From Faecalitalea cylindroides ATCC 27803 (GTDB lineage: Bacteria > Bacillota_I > Bacilli_A > Erysipelotrichales > Erysipelotrichaceae): a stretch of DNA of 45,531 bases. Every line of letters begins with the position of its first letter. Positions within the stretch are counted from its first letter, which is position 1. Both the position numbers and the translations under genes were made by a program. Below are positions 1 through 9,433 of this stretch, piece by piece. The stretch lies in the NCBI RefSeq assembly GCF_000469305.1, contig NZ_KI270996.1, positions 1-45,531 of the forward strand, written 5' to 3'. The notes under the pieces were generated by a model. That model ran no database searches. It was given only the letters and a program-made list of their open reading frames with translations, and was not told the origin of the DNA.

Positions 1-879
1 TACACGCATTTCAGCGATCTTGTTTACTGTATCTCCGTATTTTTCGCGAATCCATTTGATTGTATTTGCCTGCCATGCAGAATATCCTTCACTTGAATCA
101 ATACATAAAATATCTACACCAGCATCTACTAGAGCAGGAACACGTGTTTCATAATCACGTGTATTGATACCAGCACCAACGATATAGCGTTTATCCGCAT
201 CCAATAGTTCATTTGGATTATCCTTATGTGATTCATAATCTTTTCTGAACACAAACGCTTTTAAATGTTGTTCATCATCTACGATTGGAAGCTGGTTCAA
301 TTTATGATCCCAAATCAAATCATTTGCTTCAGATAATGAAATATCTTCTTTACCTACGATCAATTTTTCAAATGGTGTCATAAATTCTTTTACTTTTGTT
401 GCCTTATCCATTCGGGTGATGCGATAGTCACGACTTGTTATGATACCTACAAGTTTTCCATCCGCTTCCCCATTATCTGTAACTGCCATCGTAGAATGAC
501 CTGTTTTTTCTTTAAGGGCAATTACATCGGCAAGTGTTGCCTCTGGAGAAATATTTGAATCACTGCCTACAAAGCCAGCTTTTGTCGCTTTTACTTTTCT
601 AACCATAGCCGCCTGGCTTTCAACAGACTGGCTGCCAAAGATAAAACTGATTCCACCTTCTCTAGCCAATGCGCATGCCATTTCCTCTCCACTGACAGCC
701 TGCATTACAGCCGATACCATAGGGATATTCATGCTCAAAGAAGGTTCTTCCCCTTTTTTAAATTTAACGATTGGAGTTTTTAAACTCACTCGATCAGGGG
801 TACAATCCTCAGATGTATAACCTGGAATCAATAAATACTCACTAAAAGTTCTTGATGGTTCTTCAAAAAATTTTGCCAT
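1..879 (-). CDS. guaB: IMP dehydrogenase, N-terminal 293 residues (cut by window edge)
   Basis: IMP dehydrogenase oxidises IMP to XMP, the committed step of GMP synthesis in the cytosol. The reading frame is open from an ATG at 877-879 to base 1, so the C-terminal part, including the catalytic Cys loop, lies outside the window. Visible are the N-terminal barrel start ([14 protein letters not shown], then [19 protein letters not shown]), a tandem CBS (Bateman) insert at about residues 100-225, and the barrel strand [11 protein letters not shown], where many bacterial enzymes have DTAHGHS. That DSSEGYS variant occurs in a subset of IMPDHs. A GGAG site about 6 nt before the ATG and a strong upstream promoter support the start. 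It is transcribed alone in this view. Confidence 0.93.
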   Translation of the reverse strand, partial: MAKFFEEPSRTFSEYLLIPGYTSEDCTPDRVSLKTPIVKFKKGEEPSLSMNIPMVSAVMQAVSGEEMACALAREGGISFIFGSQSVESQAAMVRKVKATKAGFVGSDSNISPEATLADVIALKEKTGHSTMAVTDNGEADGKLVGIITSRDYRITRMDKATKVKEFMTPFEKLIVGKEDISLSEANDLIWDHKLNQLPIVDDEQHLKAFVFRKDYESHKDNPNELLDADKRYIVGAGINTRDYETRVPALVDAGVDILCIDSSEGYSAWQANTIKWIREKYGDTVNKIAEMRV

Positions 880-907
880 AAACGTCTCCTTTTCTTAAGT
901 TTTATCT

Positions 908-936
908 ATTATAAATCTTACACAAAAATTCATCAA
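908..936 (-). promoter_or_regulatory. sigma-A-type promoter for guaB
   Basis: On the minus strand a -35 TTGATG (931-936) is separated by exactly 17 bp from a perfect -10 TATAAT (908-913). The -10 lies about 28 nt before the guaB start codon, leaving a short leader that contains the GGAG ribosome site. No guanine riboswitch structure fits in this short leader. Confidence 0.7.
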
Positions 937-954
937 GTTTATTTATGCTTAAGC

Positions 955-3048
955 TTAAAATTTAAAAACAATAACACTGTACGGAGCCACCAATATCTTG
1001 TTGGTATTGCTAGAATTGCATTGTCCATTGTCAAACAAGATCCTTGCAGCGGCATTAAGATCATAGTTAAAATAACGATTCGTTGGATTAAAAATGACAC
1101 CACAGCTATCATCATCTTTCTTAGTATAATAAACCAAAGCTGAACCTTCGATATCATTAAATGATACATTTTCCAATTCTTCTTTTGTACTTAAACGGAA
1201 ACATTCATGTTCTTTACGAATACTTATGAGCTTTTTAGTATCATTCACGATTTTAATATGAATATCTCGTCTTTGATAATCGATACAGTTATAATTATCA
1301 CTTCGATTATAAGAATTGCCTAGATTTTGTTTGGTACGACCAAATTCCTGCCCAGCGTGAAGTAAAGGAACTCCTTGTGCTAACAACACCATCGCATTGG
1401 CAAGAACTTGACGTTTTTCACGTATTTCTCTTCCTTCTTCTCGGCAACAAACCCTGTTTTTATCCCATAACGTATGATTGTCATGACACTCCACATAATT
1501 GATTGTCTTTTCCATGTTGTCATAATATCCAATATCTACACAACCACATAAGGCATGAGAAGCCGCTTCAATCATTTCAACAGCGCCATTCGAATACCCT
1601 TTTCTTTCTAATTCACCATTCGAGCCTCGAATATGCTCTCTAAAATAATCATTGAAATGACCTACATGTTCCATCTTATGTTGATTTAATTGACTTGCTC
1701 GACGATCTTCCGACAAAAAGCTAGGCATGTTCCATCCTTCGCCATAGACCATAAAATCAGGTTTTAGCTTACGACACTCCTGCTCAATTTCATTCACAAG
1801 ATCAACATCTAAGATTCCCATCAAATCAAAACGGAATCCATCTATATCAAACCATTCCACGATTCTTTTACAGGTATCGACAAAATATTTATGTGACATC
1901 CTTTGCTGGGTATCAATGTCATTGCCGCAATAACTGCCATTGGAAAACTCTCCTTGTTGATTCATCAAGAAATAATAATCTGGAACGAGTTTTTCTAAAG
2001 GATAATTTTCTTTCTCATAGACATGATTGAATACAAGATCCAAATTAACTCGTATACCGGCCATATGACAATTTTGAACGAGTTGAGCAAACTCTTCTAC
2101 TCGACATAGTGCATCTTTAGGATTGGTGGAATAATACCCTTCCAGGCAGCGATGCGCCACTGGATCATAGCCCCAGTTATAAAAGATATTTGGATACACT
2201 TCATCAACACTGCCAAAATCAAATACCGGTAAAAGTTGAACATGAGTGATACCAAGGCTCTTTAAATACGAAAAACCGGTATTTAAAGCACGCGTTTTTT
2301 CATTTTCTTCCGTAAATCCTACAAATTTTTTTGGATGATCAACACCAATATTGGCTTGTGATGTCATATCACGGATACTCGCTTCATAAATGATCGCATC
2401 TGTTGCTTTTTTCATTGGTTTTAATTTGATTTTTTGTGGTATAGACAAAGTATTTGGATCAACTACCACGCTGGCCAAACCATTTTGGTTACAGAAAGAA
2501 GAATATGGATCAATGGTCTCATTCCATTGACCATTGGTTCGCACCATAAATGTATAATGATAACCTGAAATATTTTTGTTGACACGAACCTCATAGATTC
2601 CTCTATCTTTTCTCTCCATTTCATAGATTTCACGTTTGCCATCTGATTCTAGACAAAGCTGAATACGATAAGCCACTGGAGACCAAAGCTTAAATGTCGT
2701 TACAGCTGGAGCATATAAGCATCCAAGATCATTTCCATCATAAAAGAATTCATCGTTAAATCGATTGGTTTTGACAATATGTGAATAATGACAAACAGCT
2801 CGTTTACAGTGCTCATCATATAACGTATATTCCTCACCAACATTGATCATCCCATTAATCGATAATCGATAATGCGTATATCCGTTATATAGATCGCTCA
2901 TTGATTGAATAGTCAAAGGAATAATGTGATCTTGTGTATCTTTTAAATGGAAGATGCGACTGCTTCCATTAAAAAAGTTCTTGGACATATACACATTTAA
3001 AATATCATAATCATCTAAATAAGCCTCATAAGGTTCTTTCATTCTCAT
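955..3048 (-). CDS. pulA: type I pullulanase (alpha-glucan debranching enzyme)
   Basis: A GH13 debranching enzyme that hydrolyses alpha-1,6 branches of pullulan, starch or glycogen. At 697 residues it matches the compact type I pullulanases. Motifs in order: the type I hallmark YNWGYDP near residue 290, region I NLDLVFNHV near 335, region II GFRFDLMG near 404 (Asp nucleophile), region III YGEGWN near 433 (Glu acid/base), and region IV ECHDNH near 518. The N-terminal 110 residues resemble a CBM48-type beta-sandwich. There is no signal peptide, so it probably acts on intracellular glycogen or imported maltodextrins. The start is set by an AGGAG about 8 nt upstream of the ATG at 3048. It is divergent from fumC. 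Confidence 0.93.
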   Translation of the reverse strand: MRMKEPYEAYLDDYDILNVYMSKNFFNGSSRIFHLKDTQDHIIPLTIQSMSDLYNGYTHYRLSINGMINVGEEYTLYDEHCKRAVCHYSHIVKTNRFNDEFFYDGNDLGCLYAPAVTTFKLWSPVAYRIQLCLESDGKREIYEMERKDRGIYEVRVNKNISGYHYTFMVRTNGQWNETIDPYSSFCNQNGLASVVVDPNTLSIPQKIKLKPMKKATDAIIYEASIRDMTSQANIGVDHPKKFVGFTEENEKTRALNTGFSYLKSLGITHVQLLPVFDFGSVDEVYPNIFYNWGYDPVAHRCLEGYYSTNPKDALCRVEEFAQLVQNCHMAGIRVNLDLVFNHVYEKENYPLEKLVPDYYFLMNQQGEFSNGSYCGNDIDTQQRMSHKYFVDTCKRIVEWFDIDGFRFDLMGILDVDLVNEIEQECRKLKPDFMVYGEGWNMPSFLSEDRRASQLNQHKMEHVGHFNDYFREHIRGSNGELERKGYSNGAVEMIEAASHALCGCVDIGYYDNMEKTINYVECHDNHTLWDKNRVCCREEGREIREKRQVLANAMVLLAQGVPLLHAGQEFGRTKQNLGNSYNRSDNYNCIDYQRRDIHIKIVNDTKKLISIRKEHECFRLSTKEELENVSFNDIEGSALVYYTKKDDDSCGVIFNPTNRYFNYDLNAAARILFDNGQCNSSNTNKILVAPYSVIVFKF

Positions 3049-3071
3049 GATTCATATCTCCTTTATTTGCT

Positions 3072-3100
3072 AGTATCATTCTATCATATTGAAAAGACAA
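3072..3100 (-). promoter_or_regulatory. candidate promoter for pulA
   Basis: On the minus strand, TTGTCT (3095-3100) and GATACT (3072-3077) are spaced by 17 bp. They end about 24 nt before the pullulanase ATG, with the SD site between. The -35 is imperfect, so the call rests on spacing and position. Confidence 0.4.
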
Positions 3101-3145
3101 AGCTCAAAAAAAATGGTATATTATACAAAGACAAGGAGGATTTGT

Positions 3146-4519
3146 ATGAACAAATATCGTATCGAAGAAGATTGCCTGGGGCAAGTTCAAGTAGAGGCCG
3201 ACAAATATTGGAAAAGCCAGACTCAAAGAAGCATTGAAAACTTTAAAATTGGCTATGAAACAATGCCTGAATCAATGATTGTAAGCTTTGCGATCCTAAA
3301 AAGTGCCTGTGCCAAGGCAAACCTGCATTTCAACAAGATTACTCAGGAGCAATGCAAGCACATCATGAAAGTCTGTAAAGAAATTGAAGAAAAGAAACAT
3401 ATGGATCAATTCCCATTAAAAGTATGGCAGACAGGTTCAGGAACACAAACAAACATGAACGTCAACGAAGTGATCAGTATGATGGCTAATGAAAGAGCTG
3501 AAAAAAATCTTTGCCATCCTAACGATACGGTGAATTGTTCACAAAGCTCAAATGATACATTCCCGGCAGCCCTGCATATCATGATTGCCAAAAAGATCTT
3601 GGAAGATTTGATCCTAGAGCTGGATGAAATAATCGAAACCTTCAAAAAGCTGGAAGAAGAAAATAAAGGAATCATCAAAATCGGACGTACCCATCTTCAA
3701 GATGCTACCCCACTTTATTTCTCACAAGAATTAAGTGGTTATCGTTCAATGATCGAACATAGTAAAAATCAAATCCTAAACAGCTTAAATTACGTTTATG
3801 AACTAGCCTGTGGGGCTACCGCTGTTGGTTCTGGTATCAATTGTCCAAAAGGATTTGATGAAATTATCTGTTCAATCTTGCAGGAACACACAAACATTCC
3901 ATTTAGACCCGATCCAAATAAATTTCATGCCCTTACTAGTAAAGATGCCTGTGTCTTTGTCAGTGGTGCACTTAAAGCTCTTGCAGCCAACTGCATGAAG
4001 ATTGCCAACGATATTCGATGGCTTGCCAGTGGACCTAGATGTGGTATTCATGAAATCGATATTCCTGCCAATGAACCAGGTAGTTCCATTATGCCTGGTA
4101 AAGTCAATCCAACACAGTGTGAAGCCTTAACAATGGTAGCCGTTCAAGTTATGGGAAATGATACTGCGATTGGCATCGCAGCCAGCCAGGGAAACTTTGA
4201 ATTAAATGTATTTATGCCTTTGATTGCCTATAATATGGATCAAAGTATCCAGCTTTTAAGTGATGCAATCCATTCCTTTAATGAACATTGCCTCTCTGGA
4301 TTAAAAGCCAATCAAACTGAAATGGAGAAAAACCTTCATAACTCCTTAATGTTGGTAACATGTTTAAACCCAGTCATTGGTTATGAAAAAGCCGGAAAGG
4401 CAAGTCAATACGCCTATAAGAACGATCTAACGTTAAAACAAGCAATTCTAGAGTTAGGTTATTTAAGTGAAGAAGAGTTCGACCTTTACGTCGATCCTAA
4501 AAAGATGATCAATGAATAA
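3146..4519 (+). CDS. fumC: class II fumarate hydratase
   Basis: The iron-independent fumarase interconverts fumarate and malate. The 457 residues match the family's usual length. Signature segments are TGSGTQTNMNVNEV near residue 100, SSNDTFP near 134, GRTHLQDATP near 179 and the lyase signature GSSIMPGKVNP near 311, which carries the mobile catalytic Ser loop. The frame is open further upstream, but the ATG at 3146 has a perfect AAGGAGG (3133-3139) six bases ahead and begins the conserved MNKYRIEED sequence. It is monocistronic, with its own terminator directly after the stop. Confidence 0.94.
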   Translation: MNKYRIEEDCLGQVQVEADKYWKSQTQRSIENFKIGYETMPESMIVSFAILKSACAKANLHFNKITQEQCKHIMKVCKEIEEKKHMDQFPLKVWQTGSGTQTNMNVNEVISMMANERAEKNLCHPNDTVNCSQSSNDTFPAALHIMIAKKILEDLILELDEIIETFKKLEEENKGIIKIGRTHLQDATPLYFSQELSGYRSMIEHSKNQILNSLNYVYELACGATAVGSGINCPKGFDEIICSILQEHTNIPFRPDPNKFHALTSKDACVFVSGALKALAANCMKIANDIRWLASGPRCGIHEIDIPANEPGSSIMPGKVNPTQCEALTMVAVQVMGNDTAIGIAASQGNFELNVFMPLIAYNMDQSIQLLSDAIHSFNEHCLSGLKANQTEMEKNLHNSLMLVTCLNPVIGYEKAGKASQYAYKNDLTLKQAILELGYLSEEEFDLYVDPKKMINE

Positions 4520-4545
4520 ACGCATCTACACGATGCGTTTTTTTT
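4520..4545 (+). terminator. intrinsic terminator of fumC
   Basis: A 7-bp stem ACGCATC/GATGCGT with a 5-nt loop begins right after the fumC stop codon and is followed by seven T residues. Confidence 0.88.
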
Positions 4546-4553
4546 ATAAACTC

Positions 4554-4577
4554 AAAAGATCGCCATTTAGCGATCTT
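4554..4577 (-). terminator. intrinsic terminator of the cardiolipin synthase gene
   Basis: An 8-bp inverted repeat AAGATCGC/GCGATCTT with a 6-nt loop overlaps the cls stop codon. On the minus strand it is followed by a short T-rich run. With the fumC terminator it separates two convergent genes. Confidence 0.65.
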
Positions 4578-6108
4578 ATAAGATTGGACTAAATACTTTT
4601 AATACATTTCGATATGTGCGGACAATGAAATTTGTCTTCATACATTCTTCCAATGTAACTAAATGACTTGCTTTAAAGATTTCTTCAAAGTCATCCTTGA
4701 TATCCTTAATACAATCTACATCATGTACCCAGACACCACATTCATAATGAAGATAATAACTTCTAAAATCCATATTAACAGTTCCTACTAAGGCACTTCG
4801 ATCATCTGCCAAGGCAACCTTTCCATGAATAAAGCCTGGTGTATATTCATAGATCTTGACACCTTTTTTGATCAAGATATCAAAATTGGCCTTCGTAACT
4901 TCATAAACCATCTTTTTATCTGGAATGCCTGGAACGACGATACGCACATCTACACCATTGCTGATGGCAAGTGTTAAAGCTGATATCATTTCCTGATCTA
5001 AGATCAGATATGGGGTCGTGATCCAAAAATAATCTTGCGCACAGTTGATCATATTCAAGTGCATCAATTTTCCTGTATCATTTTCATCAGTAGGAGAATC
5101 TGAGAACGGAATCACATATCCGTTATAAGGTACTTTTGTTTTTTTGTGTGGTAACAAAAACTCCTCATATGGCGTATTAGTTTCTGCCTGATAATTCCAA
5201 ATCTGTAAAAAAGAGATTGTAAACATTTCAACCGCTTCTCCACTGATCATAATACCCATATCTTTCCAATATCCAAACCTTTTTTTAGTATTGATGTATT
5301 CATCACTAATGTTACATCCACCTGTAAAAGCTACTTTACCATCAATAACCAAGATCTTACGATGATCTCGATTGTTCATCTGCATAGCTAACTGTGGCTT
5401 CATTGGATTAAACAAATGTGTTTTGATTCCTCTGGCATTCAGCCAATCTGGATAATCAGGATCTAGATAGGTAATGCTGCCAGCATCATCATAAATCAAA
5501 CGTACATCTACACCCTCACTGGCTTTATCTAGAAGGATCTGTAGGATCGTATTCCACATGACACCTTTATTAATGATGAAAAATTCCATAAAGATAAAAT
5601 CTTTGGCTTTCACCAATTCTTCAATAAACATCTTATACTGCTCTTCTCCACTTGGAAAATAAATCGTTTTGCAGTTTTTATAAACAGGAAAGAAACCATT
5701 AGACCATGCCATAGATACCATTTTATCTAAAACATAATCATCTTCATGTGATTCATTCATTAATTCGATATTTCTTGTCGCATAAATCTTATAATCTGAA
5801 TAGGCTTGTCTATCTTGTATCATCAAAGCTTTTGGAATCTTTCTTTCTCCAAATAGAAGATAAACAAGACCTCCAAAGAATGGCAGTGACATGATCAATA
5901 AGATCCATAACATTTTTGAACTTGTATCCGATTCGCGATTGATGACTCGTAAAGACACGATCCAAGATAAAAGCACTAGTATATAGTAAATCCCAACAAA
6001 TCGCTGTGAAAAATATGTTACCAGTAAAAATAATGCAATCAATTGAATCAACAGAGCAGAGGCGATATAAAATGTTTTTGATTTTAAGAACTTAATAATT
6101 TTATTCAT
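4576..6108 (-). CDS. cls: cardiolipin synthase (phospholipase D family)
   Basis: A membrane enzyme that condenses two phosphatidylglycerols into cardiolipin. Two hydrophobic helices fill roughly the first 70 residues (start of the PLDc_N region). Two HKD catalytic motifs follow: HRKILVIDGKVAFTGGCN near residue 246 and HGKVALADDRSALVGTVN near 426. The 510-residue length is normal for the Firmicutes Cls family. A GTG at 6114 is in frame, but the ATG at 6108 sits at the better distance (10 nt) from the GAGG ribosome site, so it is preferred. There is no obvious operon partner. Confidence 0.92.
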   Translation of the reverse strand: MNKIIKFLKSKTFYIASALLIQLIALFLLVTYFSQRFVGIYYILVLLSWIVSLRVINRESDTSSKMLWILLIMSLPFFGGLVYLLFGERKIPKALMIQDRQAYSDYKIYATRNIELMNESHEDDYVLDKMVSMAWSNGFFPVYKNCKTIYFPSGEEQYKMFIEELVKAKDFIFMEFFIINKGVMWNTILQILLDKASEGVDVRLIYDDAGSITYLDPDYPDWLNARGIKTHLFNPMKPQLAMQMNNRDHRKILVIDGKVAFTGGCNISDEYINTKKRFGYWKDMGIMISGEAVEMFTISFLQIWNYQAETNTPYEEFLLPHKKTKVPYNGYVIPFSDSPTDENDTGKLMHLNMINCAQDYFWITTPYLILDQEMISALTLAISNGVDVRIVVPGIPDKKMVYEVTKANFDILIKKGVKIYEYTPGFIHGKVALADDRSALVGTVNMDFRSYYLHYECGVWVHDVDCIKDIKDDFEEIFKASHLVTLEECMKTNFIVRTYRNVLKVFSPIL

Positions 6109-6214
6109 TATCACAACACCTCTAATACGTGAATTCTATCACAAATAGAAATATATACAAGGGTCCGTTAATAAAGATTTTCTTAAGAAATCCATTAATA
6201 AATACATTGATTTT

Positions 6215-6250
6215 ATATAAAAAAGCCATCAGATAAAAATCTATGGCTTT
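6215..6250 (-). terminator. intrinsic terminator of the helicase-nfo unit
   Basis: The stem AAAGCCAT/ATGGCTTT, extended by AGAT/ATCT, surrounds an AAAA loop and overlaps the nfo stop. On the minus strand it is followed by a run of T residues. Confidence 0.75.
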
Positions 6251-7092
6251 ATGGCTCTTAATTGTTCGATTTCTTCCTTGTATGGAGCTTTTCCATCTAT
6301 ATAAGGTGTTTCTAAGATCTTAGTAATGTTATCTAAACGAGGATGATGAACGATTTGCGCTAAGATATCAAATCCAATATATCCTTTGCCTAAATTTTCA
6401 TGACGATCCTTATGCGCACCAATCGGATTTTTTGAGTCATTGATATGTAAGACTTTTAAGCTATCCAATCCTAAAATTCGATCAAACTCATCCAATACAG
6501 AATCAAAGTTAGTTAAATCATAACCCGCATCGTGAATATGACAAGTATCCATACAAAATCCAATACGATTCGATTTATGAACTCCGGCTTTAATTATCGC
6601 AAGTTCTTCAAAATTACGACCACATTCACTACCTTTTCCTGCCATTGTTTCCAAGGCAATACAAACGTTTGAATCATCCTGATCTAATACTTCGTTTAAG
6701 CCATCTATGATCCATTGTAATCCAACCTCGGCACCTGCCTTAACATGACTTCCAGGATGTAAGACAAGATATGAAGCACCTAGATACGATACTCGTTTTA
6801 ATTCCTGTGCTAAAAATTCAGCACCAAACTTCGCTGTATCAGGATTCATAGAATTGGCTAAGTTTATGATATATGGAGCATGAACAATGATATTTTTCAT
6901 CTTCATTCCACTTTCTTCCATTAATGACTTAGCTTCTTGAACCTTCATCTTGGAAATATCAACTCGACGCGTGTTGCTAGGAGGACCGGTATAGATCATA
7001 CATGCATTGGCTCCATAGCTTAACGCCTCTTTGATCGAACCTAAGAAATAATCGGGTGCTTTTAAAGAAACATGACTTCCTAAATACAACAT
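6241..7092 (-). CDS. nfo: deoxyribonuclease IV (AP endonuclease)
   Basis: A zinc-dependent class II apurinic/apyrimidinic endonuclease for base-excision repair. All three family-2 signatures are present: ALETMAGKGSECG, FCMDTCHIHDAGYD and HINDSKNPIGAHKDRHENLG. Together with N-terminal GSHVS and HAPY they supply the usual His/Glu/Asp metal ligands of the TIM barrel. The 283-residue length is typical. It starts 3 nt after the stop of the upstream helicase gene, so the two are probably co-transcribed and translationally coupled. Confidence 0.94.
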   Translation of the reverse strand: MLYLGSHVSLKAPDYFLGSIKEALSYGANACMIYTGPPSNTRRVDISKMKVQEAKSLMEESGMKMKNIIVHAPYIINLANSMNPDTAKFGAEFLAQELKRVSYLGASYLVLHPGSHVKAGAEVGLQWIIDGLNEVLDQDDSNVCIALETMAGKGSECGRNFEELAIIKAGVHKSNRIGFCMDTCHIHDAGYDLTNFDSVLDEFDRILGLDSLKVLHINDSKNPIGAHKDRHENLGKGYIGFDILAQIVHHPRLDNITKILETPYIDGKAPYKEEIEQLRAIKP

Positions 7093-7095
7093 ATT

Positions 7096-8415
7096 TTATC
7101 CTTCCCTTTTCGCTCTCTGTTTTTCCATTGCGCGTTCTTTTTTCTGTCTTTGAATATCCTTTTTGATCATAGCTCTACGTTGTTTACGATGAAGTCTTTC
7201 TATTTCCTGTTTCTGTTTTTTCTTGTAGTTTGGCTTTACCTTTTTATTTTTCTTTTTGACAATTTTTTCAATATCCTCTTTTAGCGGATCTTTTTTCTTA
7301 ACAGCTTTATGTTCTAAAGGTTTCAAATCGATCCATTCATTGTTTTTTACATCCTTATGTTCAAAAACAATTCCATCTTTTGTCAATGTATCGATAGCGC
7401 GTTTATCTTCTGGGCGATATAGGGCAATACATTGTCCATCACGTTTAGCACGACCTGTTCGGCCTGCACGATGAATATAAAATTTAAGATCTTTTGGGAA
7501 ACCACAACTAATAACATGTGTAATTCCCTCAATATCAATTCCTCTTGATGCAATATCGCTGGCTACAATATATTTTTTCTTCTGAGATTGAATCATTTTA
7601 ATTGCCTGCATACGCTCTCTTGATTCTAAACCGCTGTGCAGTTCCACAAGATCATATCCATTTTCACGTAATGTATTGGCCATGCTGGAAGCTTGTTCCG
7701 TTGTATTGGCAAAAATTAAACATACATATGGTTGAATAACAGGCAATACATCCAATATCTTTTGTTCATAGGTCTTATGCTTACATGGCACTAAGAAGTG
7801 TGTAACATCTGATTGAAATTCATCATTTGTATCAATCTGAATTAATTCTGGATCATATAAATACTTTCTTAAGAATGGTTGAAGTCCTTCAGGGATCGTT
7901 GCACTAAAGACCATCATCTGCACTTTTTTATCCATTTTAGATAAGATCCTATCAATATCTTCCAAGAAACCAAATTCCAATGTCATATCGGCTTCATCAA
8001 CCACAACAATTTTAGCTGTATCAAGACGTAATGTTTTATCTTTTAAGAAAAGATCTTTCATACGTCCAGGTGTGCCAATAACGATCTGAGGAACATGTTT
8101 TGACCCACTTGTTTTCTGCATTCCTCCTGTTACCAGTTTTGTGCGTACATTAAAGTAAGCCGCTATCTTCTTACAACGTTCATGTAACTGAAACGCTAGT
8201 TCACGTGTTGGAGCAGAAATAACCGCCTGTACTTCATTCTTTTCAAAGTCTAACTGTTCAAAAATAGCCATGAAAAAAGCATGTGACTTACCTGATCCCG
8301 TACTAGAAATACCAATTAAGTCTCGATGTTTGTTTTTTCTATTAACAACTTTTTCCTGAATTGGAGTTAACTTTTTAAAGTGCTCCAATTTCATTATCTC
8401 TTGAATACGTTCCAT
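7096..8415 (-). CDS. DEAD-box ATP-dependent RNA helicase
   Basis: RNA helicase of the CshA/CshB/YfmL group, acting in ribosome assembly or mRNA turnover. Motifs in order: the Q motif (FKKLTPIQEKVV), motif I TGSGKS near residue 37, PTRELAFQ, TPGRMKDL, DEAD near 137, VFSATIP, ASDIASRGIDIEG, and motif VI HRAGRTGRA near 314. The last 80 residues are Lys/Arg-rich, as in RNA-binding tails. The frame runs further upstream, but AGGAGG at 8423-8428 fixes the start at the ATG at 8415 (7 nt) or the adjacent 8418. Which named paralogue it is cannot be decided from sequence alone. Confidence 0.9.
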   Translation of the reverse strand: MERIQEIMKLEHFKKLTPIQEKVVNRKNKHRDLIGISSTGSGKSHAFFMAIFEQLDFEKNEVQAVISAPTRELAFQLHERCKKIAAYFNVRTKLVTGGMQKTSGSKHVPQIVIGTPGRMKDLFLKDKTLRLDTAKIVVVDEADMTLEFGFLEDIDRILSKMDKKVQMMVFSATIPEGLQPFLRKYLYDPELIQIDTNDEFQSDVTHFLVPCKHKTYEQKILDVLPVIQPYVCLIFANTTEQASSMANTLRENGYDLVELHSGLESRERMQAIKMIQSQKKKYIVASDIASRGIDIEGITHVISCGFPKDLKFYIHRAGRTGRAKRDGQCIALYRPEDKRAIDTLTKDGIVFEHKDVKNNEWIDLKPLEHKAVKKKDPLKEDIEKIVKKKNKKVKPNYKKKQKQEIERLHRKQRRAMIKKDIQRQKKERAMEKQRAKREG

Positions 8416-8455
8416 CATTACGCCTCCTTTTTTATTATCCCACAAACCGAATTCA

Positions 8456-8484
8456 TTTACCAAAGAAACGAATTCATATATAAT
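8456..8484 (+). promoter_or_regulatory. promoter of ispH giving a leaderless transcript
   Basis: A -35 TTTACC (8456-8461) and a perfect -10 TATAAT (8479-8484) are spaced by 17 bp. The start codon begins 7 nt after the -10 box, where transcription itself would start. No SD sequence lies between, so the mRNA is predicted to begin at or next to the AUG. Confidence 0.7.
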
Positions 8485-8490
8485 ATTTAC

Positions 8491-9399
8491 ATGAAAACAT
8501 TTGAAATTATTAAAGTAGATCCTCAAGGATATTGTGGCGGTGTTTTACAGGCAATTGCCATCGCAAAAAAAACCAGACTTGAAAATCCAGACTCTAGAAT
8601 AACAATTTTAGGCAATCTTGTCCACAATCAATATGTAAAAAAAGCTTTGTCTTACGATAAGTTAGATACTATTGAAGATAAAAGTAAAACAAGATTGGAA
8701 CTCTTAGATCAAATTGAAGAAGGTATCGTAATTTTTACAGCTCATGGCATCAGCCAAGACGTTCGACAAAAAGCATTGAATAAAGGATTAAAGATCATTG
8801 ACGCTTCCTGTCCTTTCGTCCTTCAAACACAAAAGATCATCCAACAAAAACTATCAGAAGGATTTGTGATCTTCTATATCGGCAAATATCGCCACCCTGA
8901 AGCAGAAGCCATCTATTCAACAAGTAATAAGATCTATCTTATTGAAAAAGAAGAAGACATTCCAAATGGTATCCAAGAACCAATCTTTGTGACCAATCAA
9001 ACAACAATGTCAATTTTTGATATCCAGTTCCTGTTTGATGCGATCAAGCAAGCATATCCTGAGGCTGAATTTCATGATGAAATATGCAACGCAACAAGAA
9101 TTCGCCAACAAGCCATCCTTGATTTAAAAAACCAGAACATTGATACTTTGATCGTCGTTGGAGATCCTTCCAGCAACAATACAAAACAATTAGCCAACAT
9201 AGGAAAAAAAGCAGAGATAAAACAAGTAATACGTATCAATGATGTTAATGAACTCAATGTTGATGACCTACATGAAGCCTGGCGAATTGCCATTACAAGT
9301 GGAGCAAGCACACCAACATACCTTACAAATCAAGTCATAGAATATCTAGAAAACTATCCTTGTCAAAAACCAGAAATAAAGATACAAGACATACTTTAA
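8491..9399 (+). CDS. ispH: 4-hydroxy-3-methylbut-2-enyl diphosphate reductase
   Basis: The last enzyme of the MEP isoprenoid pathway, reducing HMBPP to IPP and DMAPP with a 4Fe-4S cluster. The three cluster cysteines are visible: GYCGG (Cys15), DASCPFV (Cys107) and EICNATRIRQQ (Cys199). Substrate-binding segments are also present: LGNLVHN, TAHGI, HPEAEA and SSNNTKQL. Length 302 is normal. The frame is open further upstream, but the ATG at 8491 matches the family N-terminus and lies at the predicted transcription start, so no SD is needed. It is divergent from the helicase gene. Confidence 0.93.
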   Translation: MKTFEIIKVDPQGYCGGVLQAIAIAKKTRLENPDSRITILGNLVHNQYVKKALSYDKLDTIEDKSKTRLELLDQIEEGIVIFTAHGISQDVRQKALNKGLKIIDASCPFVLQTQKIIQQKLSEGFVIFYIGKYRHPEAEAIYSTSNKIYLIEKEEDIPNGIQEPIFVTNQTTMSIFDIQFLFDAIKQAYPEAEFHDEICNATRIRQQAILDLKNQNIDTLIVVGDPSSNNTKQLANIGKKAEIKQVIRINDVNELNVDDLHEAWRIAITSGASTPTYLTNQVIEYLENYPCQKPEIKIQDIL

Positions 9400-9433
9400 A
9401 AGGCGCTAACTATAGAGTTAACGCCCCTTTTTT
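9398..9433. terminator. terminator between ispH and the lipoprotein pseudogene
   Basis: The inverted repeat AAAGGCG-TAACT/AGTTA-CGCC is followed by a T run on the plus strand. On the minus strand a shorter T run also follows, so it may serve both convergent genes. Confidence 0.75.

Noticed and set aside
880-954. Purine riboswitch before guaB
   Set aside because: The interval between promoter and start codon is under 30 nt, too short for a riboswitch.
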